Of a stretch of 64,000 nucleotides of DNA, positions 22,109 through 32,604 are shown one piece after another. Every line of letters starts with the position of its first letter. The stretch's first letter is position 1. The notes under the pieces were generated by a model. The model ran no database searches and had not been told where the DNA came from. It saw nothing but the letters and a program-made list of their open reading frames with translations. The DNA is from Marsupella aquatica (lineage: Eukaryota; Marchantiophyta): the NCBI GenBank assembly GCA_973895155.1, contig OZ316894.1, positions 14,694,001-14,758,000 of the forward strand, given 5' to 3'. The position numbers and the translations under genes were made by a program.

Positions 22109-24279
22109 AACTACATTGGGTCGCTCCTGGACTATGGATCGTGATTGTGGAATATAACTCATGACAATGGACCACTCAGGATCATTGGGATAGGGAAGAT
22201 AGAAGGCCTGCTCAAGATGATGGGGGAATACAAATGGATCAGAGGTTCTCCAAGTTGAGCTAATGACACTATTTGCACCTGTCTTCAACTGTGTGAACCC
22301 ACAAGCATCTTCTTTGCAAGTTTGGTTTTGGCCAACAAGGTTCATCCAAAACCATTTGCACTTCAACACCACCTCCTCCAAAGTGGTGTGCGCATGGTAC
22401 TTCACACTCAATATCTCTTCAATCTTTCTGTAGTGGGCCACCATAGAGCATATTGGGTTCCTATCAGATATGCTACTTTGTGAATCTTGGGTGAACCAAC
22501 CCATGACCCCACAATCTTGTGTAGCTGCCCTCTTGTCATCAAGTCGTTGCACACGGAAATGTTTTCCCTTTGACCACATGGCTGTCCGAGTTGTCACCGT
22601 AAGCGGGACCGTAAGTAATGGTCCATGAACCAAGGTGCGAAGACTGTCTGTAACCAAAGGGAAGTCTGGCACACTCTCCCCTTGCTCCAACAAGGCATTG
22701 ATCTCTGTCAACTTTTCCCTCATGTATGGGACAAACTTGGGGAAGTTGCGTGGCCGATGACTATTTGCCTTTTCCTCCTCATAAAAAAAGTTGTCCAATC
22801 TCCCACAATCTCAGGCGAGTTATACAACATAAATGTAGTAAGTTGAAGACGCTCAGTTGAGCCCATAAGTTGTTCTCCCTTTGCCCCTGTGAGGCAGTCA
22901 TCCTCAAAGTCTGCTTCCCTTGATGCCTCGTCTATCCAGCCCCTTGGAGCTCTGGGATCAAGTGTAGCTACAATGTTTGTACAACAAATATGCTCTCTGC
23001 TCCATGATGACGCTCAGCAATGCTACCTTCCACACTCGAATGATTTGACACATATGACTTCATCACTCCCATAAACCGCTCTACCCAGTACATCCAATGA
23101 CAATGTACCGGCCCTGCAATCGCAACCTCATGCACTAGGTGGAGGCGGAAGTGAACTTGACCATCAAAGAATGAAGGAGGGAGTGCCCTCTCCAACTTGT
23201 ACAATACCTCCACTCCAAAAAGGTCCATCGCAACAATCTCATCCTCATTCACCTCTTTCTGACACACCCACCTCAAGAGCTTACCTAATGACCATAGGGC
23301 ATCTCGAAGATCCTCACTACCCAATCCAATAATCGCAACTGGAATGACATGTTTGAGTAACCAATGAAAATCATGTGTTTCAGGTAAGATGGCCATTTTG
23401 GAGAATCATCCCCCCCAAATGCCTTATGAAGATTGGCACCATATATAACCTGTGGAAAACCTCATTGACCCTGTACATTTGCGAAACTCAGTTTGCTCAC
23501 CTCTGGTCAATACCCAAGAGGGTGAATAGTAAGGGGGGCATTAGGAGGATCCATAGATGGCCAAAACCCATGAGGGCCATACATCCCCATCTCTTCACAA
23601 CTCTCTCTCTCTCTCTCTCTAGTTGTTGTCTTTCTCTCCATATAGATGGCAAATCAATAACCTCCCAACATTCCCCTCAATGTGCATAGGGTCAAACAAA
23701 TGGTTAATTGGCATCTCAGCCCAATATGGCAGCTTTGACATTAATGTAGACAATCAAGTCATGTCACACCGGGCCAACTGTAATGGATCATCCGGGTCTG
23801 TCACTCTATCCCATACATCTTTCCAATAATGTGGATCCCTTGGCACTGGTTGAGGGCGTGTGTCTGGTTGGCCATCATCTGTGTCGTATAAGAATGGGTC
23901 ATGCCTCCATTCATGCTCTGGGGGGAGATACTTTGTGTGACCAATGTAAACTATCTTCCGTAGGGTGGTAGACTTTGGGCACGCCACTCCCTCCAAATCG
24001 GGCCCACAAGTTGGGCAAGCTCGGTATCCCAAGACCTGCAACCCAAAGATATATCCAAACCCTACAATGTTCACACCCACTGCATACATTAAACAATGGC
24101 CAGGGGTCCAATAAATGATAAACCAAGGCATAATTAATATGGGGTGAGGTATATTATCTAGAAATAACAAACCATGCATAATTTATATGGGGTGAGGTAT
24201 ATTTCCACATACCTGGAAGATCGTGTATGGTCCACATACAAATGGCTTTCAATTTAAATTCACGAGGTAAACCACCCAT
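22109..24279 (-). pseudogene. CACTA (En/Spm) transposase TNP2, 3' part with DUF4218 and DUF4216 regions
   Basis: Reading leftwards from the gypsy boundary, the first block (24279-24214) is GGLPREFKLKAICMWTIHD, a conserved TNP2 stretch. A short intron may follow (donor GGTATGTGG, acceptor ATGTATGCAG near 24100). The next block has YRACPTCGPDL, a Cys pair of TNP2, and LFDPMHIEGNV. The piece at 23396-22968 has LPPSFFDGQVHFRLHLVHEV and WMYWVERFMGV, the DUF4218 signature found downstream of TNP2 in plants. The piece at 22798-22110 matches DUF4216 (VVLKCKWF-like and SDPFVF-like blocks). TNP2 cuts CACTA ends. Several stops and frameshifts, a CT microsatellite and a 13-kb insertion show the gene is dead. 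A LINE-A copy cuts its 3' side. Confidence 0.8.
23598..23621. repeat. (CT)n microsatellite inside TNP2
   Basis: A run of about eleven CT units lies within the decayed transposase frame; on the minus strand it inserts an Arg-Glu run. Confidence 0.85.
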
Positions 24280-25777
24280 TGTCATCGGGAAAAATGTTTG
24301 ACAATTGAAGTGGAGTGTGCTGGATCTAGTTGACTTGCTTTGTCCGACTCAGAATGTAGTAGTACTCTGATTGCAAAGATAAGGAACAAAGAGAAAACTG
24401 AACTTGAGTTGAAGGTTAGTTAGTGAGACAAAAGAGGAATAAAGAGTGGAGAATGAAGCTTAGACTAAAAGTAAATAGGGCAATTATTGTGGTTGAGACA
24501 CGTGGCATCCCATGAGCACATCTCATAAGGGTCAGTTTGAAGTGGAGCGCGATACAAGGAGGAACGGGAGGAGAAACGGCCAAAGGAATAAGGGGCAGTT
24601 AGAGGGATTCTCGGGTTGGAATGGAGGTGAAGAGGTTGAATTCGATGAACTGAATGAGGTATGTACTCACGCAAAGGAAGAAAGAAAGAGGAATGGAATG
24701 TCGCGCGCGAGTTTGTGAGTAGGAATTGGGGAAGAACCAATTTCGTTGAATATGTTTGCTGGATTTACCCCGAAGAGTTTGTGGGAATTAAAGTTCCAAG
24801 GAGAAGCCGAGCGCAATTAAGAGAGTCAGGGAGAGGAAAGAAAAGGATTGAACGGAAAGAAGTGCCATGGGAAAAGTGAGGAACTCGATCAAAGAGCTAT
24901 GGAGAAAGAGGAGAGTACGTACCGGTGAGCAAGGTGGATGAGGTTAAGGTCCGTGTTGAAAATCAAAGGCCATTGTGATGGATGGATGATTTCTTTCAAG
25001 AAGATAAGTTGAACGTTGAAACAAGGAAGAGCAGAGACTGGACGTAGAATGGGAAAACAAGAGGGAGCGATACAGGGAAAGGCTGATTTTTCAGGGATGA
25101 CACTGAAAGAAGTCTGAGTTCAGGAGAAGTTTGAGAAGAGAAGGGCGTTGTTGTAGTTGATTGTGTGAAGAAAGAGATTGAGAGTATCGAAGAGTTGAGA
25201 AATAAAGGAAAACTGAGAGCTGTTGAGGGAAGTCAAGCGCTATGGTGGACTCAAGCGGTACTTGAGAAGGCTAAAGAGGATCTGTGAGTAGTTCACGAAA
25301 ATGTTTGGGAATTTTGAATGAAGAAGCTAATGAGGATCGGAAGACGAAGGAGTTTCTGAGAACTAAAAGCTGAATTAAGAGAAAGCTTGAACGGGAACAA
25401 CAGACTAATGGAAATGAAGAAGAATGAATAAGAGGAACGACTGATTTAAGAGAAAACAAATGGGAACTTGACCGGATCGCCATGTAAAACACAGGTTTGA
25501 CTGAAGTTGAGTGAAAAGGATGAAGTGCCTTGGGCTAAGGTTCGTAGATTTGTAATGAGAAGATTGAATTAACTAGTGCCATGAGGGAAAAGCTAGAAGA
25601 AGTTTGGGGAGAAAGTGTTGCACAACAACAAGCAAAGATTGAGAATGAATTACAGGGAGTCGGTATTCTGACAGCCAAGTTTGGAGGAGGATTCAGTCAA
25701 AGCAGACAAGATGTTGTGAACGCGAGCCCAGAGAATGAAAAGGGATAGAATTGAGGAAGGAAGGAAGAGCATCTTGG

Positions 25778-26105
25778 GGTATTTACAAACCACAGGAAAC
25801 AACAAACAATACCAGGAAACAAAAACTAGTAACAGGAAAATGAGTGATAATTTTTTTTTGAATTTTTTTTTTTGAATTTTTTTTGGGGGAAAAAATTGTT
25901 TTTTTGTTTTTGCCAAAAACATTTTTTTGCTAGCGCCCGGCGCTGGTAATGCTAGTGCCCAAGCTAGCCAAAAAATGTTGTCTGCAATTTTGTTTTGGGA
26001 AAATTTTGTTTTGACAAAAATTTACTGTTATTTTTTTGGTAACAGTAAATTTTTGCTGATACCAATAAACCTGTTTCCTGTTTATTGTCACGCATGTCAT
26101 ACCCA
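25778..26105. mobile_element. Palindrome MITE, copy M2
   Basis: A 328-bp insertion relative to the 3' LTR. It begins GGGTATTTAC, ends GTCATACCCA, and is flanked by GCATCTTG / GAATCTTT (8 bp, two mismatches; the empty site in the other LTR reads GAATCTTT). The interior has GGAAAC repeats, T-runs and the palindromic pair around 25929-25970. Confidence 0.88.
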
Positions 26106-26455
26106 GAATCTTTGTTCATTTTGCAAAAGATGAAGTTTAGTGAATGAGCTAGAATAGGAACGGCTAGAACTTGGAAGAATTTGGAGGAAGGCAAATTCTA
26201 GTACTAGAAAAGCAAGAAGTAAGAGCAACATTTTCATGAAAATAATCAGGAAGTTCCGATTGAAAGTATGGGTTATATCTGGTTTTTTGCATTTGAAGTT
26301 TTGGAGATTTGAAGGAACCTACAAGTTGATTATGCTGCATTCTTTTACCGAGTGGAATCCAGTAATTGGTTCAGTGTTTAAACTAGGGATTGTACGCTGC
26401 TGTTTTACTTAGAAGGAACTAGAAAGAAGAGCTTGATAGAGAGGATTTTGGAGAT

Positions 26456-26641
26456 ATGGTTTTTGAGGTTACCGGCCATAGGTTCTTTTTGTTGTGGGAC
26501 TGGAAACTCGAGGAGAGGAGGAAAAAGGGTCAAGAGGAAGAGTGTAAGAAGAACAACGACATGAAGGAAGCTCGACGGAGACTAAAATTGTGTTCAAAAT
26601 GCTTGGGGGAAACCATCGATGAGCTTGAGGCCGAGACCTGA
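26456..26641 (+). CDS. LTR-internal small ORF, 61 codons (copy 1)
   Basis: ATG to TGA inside the 5' LTR. The product begins with hydrophobic and aromatic residues (RFFLLWDWKLEERRKK) and continues as a charged helix with a CSKC pair and a LGETIDELEAE end. The same frame is present in the 3' LTR, in the solo LTR at 56.8-59.2 kb, and, shorter at the end, in the diverged LTR at 48.8-49.7 kb. I recognise no family. It could be a real small protein or a chance frame kept by recent common descent. Confidence 0.4.
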   Translation: MVFEVTGHRFFLLWDWKLEERRKKGQEEECKKNNDMKEARRRLKLCSKCLGETIDELEAET

Positions 26642-27038
26642 CCTGATGATCTGAGCTGAGTTTCGTATGGAGACCTGAGTTAGGAGATGAACCACCGAAA
26701 AAACACTTTGTAAACCCAAACCCAAACTTCATATATTGTGAATAAATGAAATAAAATGATGAGTTTGGATTATTTTGATGTGATGGTAATGATAAGATGC
26801 TATTGTGGTAAAAATGCTTAGTTGTTGTGGAGATGAAAATGATGCATTGAATTTAGTTGAAAGTGAAGGTTTAGCGTTTTAAATAAGAATAACTTAGTGT
26901 AGTTTCGTATTAAAAATGAAAACTGAGTAGGGTTAAGAAAGATTGAAACAACCTAAGAAAATACAATGATATATTCAAGTCCCTAAAAACATTAAAAGTC
27001 TACTTTTATACCGCTTTAAACTGGTCCCCGGACATAAG

Positions 27039-27055
27039 TGGTGACCATACTGGGG
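27039..27055 (+). promoter_or_regulatory. Candidate primer binding site of gypsy element 1
   Basis: TGGTGACCATACTGGGG begins 4 nt after the LTR end and has the TGG start expected of a tRNA 3'-end complement. The tRNA was not identified. Confidence 0.5.
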
Positions 27056-27583
27056 AACTTGCGGAATCATTAGTTTTAGGGACATGTGTGGGAAAGGCCA
27101 TTAGAAACTATTGAACGTGAGAAGAATAGGGGTCCGAGTGAGACGAAGCTAGAAAGGGAAAATGAAGATAAGACAAGAGTTAGAGAAGAGTGAGAGGAAC
27201 GATCATTGAGGGCCATAGGTTTGTTTAGGGTTGAGAACTTAAGGGAGGCGAGCAGAAGGGCAGCCATGGGTCGAGGGAATTAGAAATGAGAATAGATAAT
27301 TAGGGTTGCTTAAAATGAATGATTGATTGAATGAAAGATTGATTGATTGATAGAGGGTGAACTAGGTTTCTTAATCTCTTGAGAGGCAGTTTGACAGTGG
27401 CAGCTCAAAGAGCTAAGAGGCTGATCAACTGTGAATGATTGGAAACAACTGATTTGTTGTGACCAAACATTCGAGGGAAGAGAGAGTGAAACCATAGTTT
27501 GAGGGTTATCGGCTCGTGTATGGATTCAAACACGAATCCTAATATAGAAAGTTTTTTCTGAGGCTTTCAGAAAAGAAGAGACT
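27056..27583 (+). other. Gypsy element 1 leader
   Basis: Untranslated DNA between primer site and gag. A GATTGATT-type repeat lies near 27320-27350. No ORF is credible. Confidence 0.5.
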
Positions 27584-29463
27584 ATGGAGGATATGATTAG
27601 GATGATGGCGGCTGCCATGCAGCTAATGAAGAGAGAGGATGCGGTTAGTGAACGTGATAGGAGAGAGAGAGGGAAAAAGTAGAAAGGAGAGAGAGAGACC
27701 AGGAGATGAGGGCATCGAGATGCCTTCAGGCAGTGCTCACAAATAAAGGTAGGTTTGATGGACGGGATGTCACCCGGTATTTAGAAGAGTATAAGACACA
27801 AGTTGAGATACAATGGTGGATGAGGTTGTGGCAATCCAGAACTTTGTCACAGTTGTTGAGATGAGTTTGAAGGGGTCAGTTCAGGTTTTGGTTGATAAGT
27901 CGGTAGAGGATAGGACTTGGAGGGATTTTGAGCGACGGATGAAGGAGGAATTTCAGTTGGAGGATTCGAGTAGGGAAACTCACACTTCCTTCCTGGATTG
28001 GGTTAACGAGAGAGAGAAGAGGCTTGAGCCGCAACAGTTACTTTGAGAGTTCACTCGAAGGATGAGCCAGCTCCCTTGGCATGATGCGAGAATTATTGAG
28101 CTCCAAAAGTCAGAGCTGTTTTTGAGAGCAGCAGGGGAGCAACTTAGGGACGAGCTAGAAAATGCCATGGATCTACTAGAACCCACTTGGGCGGAAGGAC
28201 CAGCGGATTGGAGTCTGGTCAAGAGGGCAGTAATGAGAGTAAATGAGCGTAGGAGGAGATTGAAGAGAAAACGACAGATATAGAAGCCACAAGAGAGGTG
28301 GTAAGGAGGAGGGAGAGCGAGAGAGGAGGGAGAGTGAGAGAGAGGTCACCAGGGATGTAGTTGGGAGGAGGGAAGATGCTGAGAGGAGGGTGCAGGTGGA
28401 AGGGTCAGGCTCAAGGTCGAGCACGACTGACCTAGAGAAAATTGCAGAAGGGATAAGGCTTTTAACCTCCCATGTAATAGAGCAGAGGTCTCAGAGAACT
28501 GAGATTCCAAGAAGGGAACCAGCTGAGAGGAGGCCAAATGCTTTGTGTATGTGGTGTGATTCGAAGGATCACACCAGAAATGAGTGTAGGGAGTTGACAG
28601 AGGCCCTAAGAGAACAATGGGTCAAGTTTGTAGGGGAACCAAGGAAGAAAAGACTAGCATACTTTGAAGATGGAGAAGGGGTTCCATTAAACTTTGGGAA
28701 GGGAGGGATGAAGGTGCTTGTTGAAAAGCATAGAGGGAAGGCAAAGGTTGGGGCAATGATGTATGAACCTAGGGTTTATGTAGCTGAACGAGATAGGGTA
28801 GAGGCGAGTGGTGGTACCAGGTCTAGTTTTGATGAGGTGAGTGAGAAGAGATATGTTGAGTATTTGCGGAGGGAAACTGGTTGGAAAGCACCAGTTTTTG
28901 TGAACTCTATTCAGCAAGGGAAGGGTAGTTCCGAGGTAACAGTAGAGGTGAAACAAAGGGATTCGAGAGAATCATTTAGTAGTAAAGAGGGGGAAAAGAA
29001 AGAAGGAGAGTCAGGAGAGATTAAGAGAGAAGAACCAGGGACAAGTTCTAGGGTAGAGCAAAAGGGGAGAGGGAAGGTAGGAGGGAAGAAACCAGGATGG
29101 GTATTAGGGAGGGAAATTGAATGGGAGGTTGACTTTAGTGCGGTTGGTGCCAAATTTTGGAATCAAGAGGTGAGAGGTCTAACAAACAAGGAAGTAATAG
29201 GGTGTACGCAGAGAGATGTGCAAGATGTTATCTTGACGCAGGTCAAGAGAAAACGCATCCTAAAGGAAGGGCCGCAAGGGGTGGCATGTACCTTGGCAGA
29301 AGAAGGGAGTTTTGACTTGGAGGAAAAAGGGGAAGATAGAGTGATGCCATTTGTGGGTAAAGTGAGTGGGGAACGAGAGGGCTTTGAGAGAGGAGAATCC
29401 TCGAGTCAAGAGCAGGTGGGGGTGGAGGTTATGAAGGCAGACGAGAGAGAGAGAGAGCTTTAG
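27584..29463 (+). pseudogene. Gypsy element 1 gag (broken)
   Basis: Gag-like frames follow one another from ATG at 27584. A block at 27813-28046 (FERRMKEEFQLED) is typical of retrotransposon Gag. A helical block lies at 28062-28283. A long frame at 28390-29463 carries one zinc knuckle (CMWCDSKDHTRNEC, CX2CX4HX4C) and a long charged tail. Gag packages the element RNA in cytoplasmic particles. Stops between the blocks (for example near 28046 and 28283) break it. The coding strand is very purine-rich, with many GAGAGA runs. Confidence 0.75.
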
Positions 29464-29699
29464 CTTGGTGCTCGATAGCCATGGATGTTAGGAAAATGCA
29501 TTGGGCACGGGGGTGTAGTGAGTGCAAGGTGGAGTTAGATAGAATTAAGAGTCCCGTGAGAGCATTTTTAGATTCAGGTTCTGAAGTGAATATTATTTCG
29601 ATGCGCATTTATGAGGAGGGACAGTGGGCAGTAGACCGACATAGTGGATGGGGAGTTAGATCTGTTAGTGCAGACAAGAACAGTTTCTGGGGAGCTTGT

Positions 29700-30331
29700 G
29701 GTAATGGTAATGGTAATGGTAATGTATTATAAGCTCCGGGACCATGAAAGTCAAAGGAGCTGCCACAAAAAGTAAAGTACAATGCAATCAAAGAAAAGAG
29801 CAACCAAAAGAGATTGCTCAGAAGAGGACAACTATGTCCTCAAAGAAACTATGGACCTAGAGAGCCCTGAAAGATTTTCCAAACCTATTCTCCTTTCCCT
29901 ATCCACCGCAAAGATATATCTTCCAAGTTGCTGAGGGGGCAGACCAAACAATGCATACAAATCTTTCACCAAGATTTGAGATGCCATCCTAACCCCCTCA
30001 TAAAACTTGTATTCATTCTCTATACTAGAGCTATCACATAGTTGACAAACCCTCTTTTTCCTGTCAATATCCTTCCATCTCCCTTGTTCTACTTCAAGGT
30101 GGTGTGAGCTTAGTCTATACTGAGCAATAAGTTGTCTAAGTTGTACTGAGATAGTGCTAGATAAGTATTCTTGTTCTCGATATTTCTTCATGGGGTTCAC
30201 ATCTCTCATGTAGTATTGCTGCCGTGGGCTAGGTTCATGCCAAAGTTTGTGCAAAGCCTTTTGCTCAAGTTTTGCTCTTAGCTTGGTTGGGTGTGTTGGC
30301 CATTCATGTTCAGGAAAATCCCAAGCATGGG
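29700..30331 (-). mobile_element. LINE-A 3' fragment inserted in gypsy element 1
   Basis: A minus-strand LINE-A 3' end: tail (GGTAAT repeats on the plus strand) at 29700-29725, 3' UTR with hairpin, and the C-terminal ORF2 frame (30254-29832). It is 5'-truncated at 30331. A small in-frame deletion removes part of the Cys/His knuckle seen in other copies (HVFIAC is missing). Confidence 0.9.
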
Positions 30332-30375
30332 CCTGGAGTTAAGCTCTGAATTGGGGACATTGTGGACCCAATGAA

Positions 30376-30588
30376 TGTATATCATGGCAGTGGATAGGAA
30401 ATGATGTGATAGCATTACACATTAGTGACTCTTAAGGTCCTTAGTTTGTTATTAGTGAGGATGTAGAGATCCTCACATGAGCATTTGACTCATTTCTTTG
30501 CTTTGTATTTGGCTTTTTTGCCACAGCTCCCTTGACTCATTGGGTCGTCGTGGAGCTTAGAATTTGACTTTGACTTTGACTTTGATTT
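30376..30588 (+). mobile_element. LINE-B 3' fragment inserted in gypsy element 1
   Basis: This plus-strand 5'-truncated copy of about 213 bp covers the last codons of LINE-B ORF2, the hairpin GTGAGGAT...ATCCTCAC, the GCTCC/GGAGC stem and a TTTGAC tail. It lies 45 bp from a LINE-A fragment in the opposite orientation. Confidence 0.88.
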
Positions 30589-30720
30589 TAGGACAGCCAT
30601 TATCACTGAGATGAGGATGGCGACACAGGTATTAGATGATGGGACGCATGTGGCCTTGATCCGGAGTAGAGATGGATCTAAGATGATTCAGTTTCCAACA
30701 GTACAAGCTGCCCATCCTAG

Positions 30721-31051
30721 AAATCGTATAGAGTTACGGGAAGGGAAGAAGAATGAAGGGAAATTTGAGGATTTTGACTAGGCGCCTTGGATAGGGAGAC
30801 GACTGAACAAGGCGCCGTGGCAGGGAAATCGTCCACATTAGGGGAATTAGAGAGGTTTTTAATTTCATCCTTTGTTGGATTTGGATTTGAGAGAGTTATA
30901 GTCCACATTAAGAGGGAGGAATGTTGTAGAAGGATTGTGCGTGGGTTATGTAGAGAGGAAGCCAAGTTAGATAGGGAATTAGGGATAGGACCAGGTGAGT
31001 GTCTAGAGGGCTATTGATGAGTTTGGGATAGGGGAGACAGTTGAGCAAACT
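30721..31051 (+). pseudogene. Gypsy element 1 spacer between protease and RT
   Basis: A short open frame at 30787-31017 encodes a charged peptide with no recognisable motif. It lies between the protease and RT and is probably the linker of the polyprotein. Stops interrupt it on both sides. Confidence 0.45.
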
Positions 31052-32516
31052 TTGGAACTGATGGGGAGAGGAGTGAGTGAAATTGAAATTGGGAAGGATT
31101 TGTATGGAGTGATTAGCAGTTTTGTGGGGAGTCAAATTAATGTGGATACAAAGTATAAGACAGTTGACAAGAAGGTGAGACCCACAGTTGTACATTTGTC
31201 CTTAGATGCTCGAGGGTTGATAGAGAAAGCTAGAGAAGAACCTAGCTTGAGAGACCCAAATGGGATTGGGCATGGGTTCACTGAGGAGACTCTTGATCAG
31301 ATTAGAGTAGGAGACGATGGGTTACTTTGGGACGTAGAGAAAGAGAGGTTTAAGGAGATGATTAGTAGACATGGGAAAGCCTTTTCCTTTAATTTAGATG
31401 AAATTGGTTGTGTTAACCCAAGAGAGGTAACCCCAATGATGATTTTTATAGTACCACATATTCCATGGGATTTGAGACCACTTCCGGTTCCACGAGCCCT
31501 AATGCCAAAGCTTATGGAATTACTTAAATAGAGGTTGAAGGCCAAGATTCTAGAGCAATCTGAAGCCCCATACTCTAATCGGTGGTTAACTGTTAAAAAG
31601 AAAACTGGGAAATTGCGTTTCATCCAAAATATGCAACCACTTAATAGGGTTACAATTAGGAATGTTGGTACTAGACCGGTTGTAGATGAGTTTGCAGAAG
31701 AGTTTGTTGGTAGAGCGATTTACTTGATAGGAGACCTTTACTCTGGTTATGATCAATTCCAGTTGTCTGAGTGTAGTCGAGACATAACAACGATGCGGAC
31801 ACCATTGGGATTGGTCAAGATGTGTACTTTGCCGCAAGGTGCTACAAACTCGGTAGCACACATGCAAAACGCCATGAATATGATTCTGCAACGTTTTATT
31901 CCTGACAAGACCCGACCCTTCCTTGATGACATCCTATTAAAGGATGTTTAGAACTAAAGAAAGATGAGACGGTACGAGAGGATGGGATAAGGAATTTTGT
32001 TTGGGATCATATGCAGGATGTTGAGGCAATTTTGCAGCGCATGATAGAGGCTAGAGTAATGCTTTCAGGAGAGAAATCTGCATTTGGGTTAAAAGAAGTA
32101 ATGGTAGTGGGACAACATTGTGGGACTTATGGACGAAGTCCTAGTGTAGAGAAAGTCAATGCTATTAGTAAGTTAGGAGATTGTACTTCGCCTACAGAGG
32201 TCAGGAGATTTTTAGGAGCTTGTATTTTTATCGTATTTGGATTCCTCATTTTGCCCATACCGCCAAGCCTTTGTATGAGTTGTTGAGAAAAGGGCGCAGG
32301 TTTTTCTGGACAGAAAGACACACGGAGGCGATGACAAGATTGAAGAAAGCTTTGCTGAGCCCGCCTGTACTACGACCATTGGACTACACTTGCGGAAGGC
32401 CGATCATTGTCACGGTTGATTCGAGTCCCATAGCTGTTGGGTGGGCTGTTGGACAGGATGATGGAGAAGGCCGACGGTTTGCTACACATTTTGGGGCAAA
32501 GATTTTTACAGAGTGA
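31052..32516 (+). pseudogene. Gypsy element 1 reverse transcriptase and RNase H (broken)
   Basis: The RT entry block includes KILEQSEAPYSNRWLTVKKK and MQPLNRVTIRN (about 31540-31660). The fingers/palm block has GDLYSGYDQFQL (first catalytic Asp) and then LPQGATNSVAHMQ. The catalytic pair appears as RPFLDDIL near 31915. Thumb and connection follow (PTEVRRFLGAC). The RNase H start is VTVDSSPIAVGWAVGQDD near 32411-32465. The order is normal for Ty3/gypsy. Stops at about 31529 and 31949 and frameshifts at about 32220 and 32515 break it. Confidence 0.82.
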
Positions 32517-32604
32517 CAGAGGCGATACCCACAGATTAAGAGAGAGTTGTGGGGAGCTAAGTCATCACTTCGACAGGAGAAGGATTACCTAATAGGGGCA
32601 TATG

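Larger units (their letters stand above)
24280..27034 (+). repeat. 5' LTR of Ty3/gypsy element 1
   Basis: This 2755-bp LTR starts TGTCATCGGG and ends CCCCGGACA. It matches the 3' LTR at 34679-37479 closely, with most differences being transitions. Each LTR carries one MITE insertion that the other lacks; without them both are about 2.43 kb, which is long for gypsy LTRs. It contains a 61-codon ORF shared with three other LTRs of the family. Confidence 0.93.
29481..30720 (+). pseudogene. Gypsy element 1 protease region, split by two LINEs
   Basis: The active-site motif FLDSGSEVNIIS is at about 29563-29598. The frame runs into a LINE-A insertion at 29700. A 45-bp remnant between the two LINEs (30332-30376) can encode KLxIGDIVDPM, a normal protease segment. 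After LINE-B the frame resumes with ILGQP near 30588 and EMRMATQVLDDGTHVAL. The aspartic protease would cleave the polyprotein. Two insertions and a frameshift near 30600 disable it. Confidence 0.75.

Noticed and set aside
23598-23621. CT repeat as a GAGA-type regulatory element
   Set aside because: It lies inside a decayed transposase frame; a simple microsatellite expansion explains it.
26469-26732. 87-codon antisense ORF across the LTR small ORF, also present at 36915-37178
   Set aside because: It is preserved only between the two LTRs of one element; the corresponding antisense frame in the solo LTR is different and shifted. It is a shadow of the sense strand.
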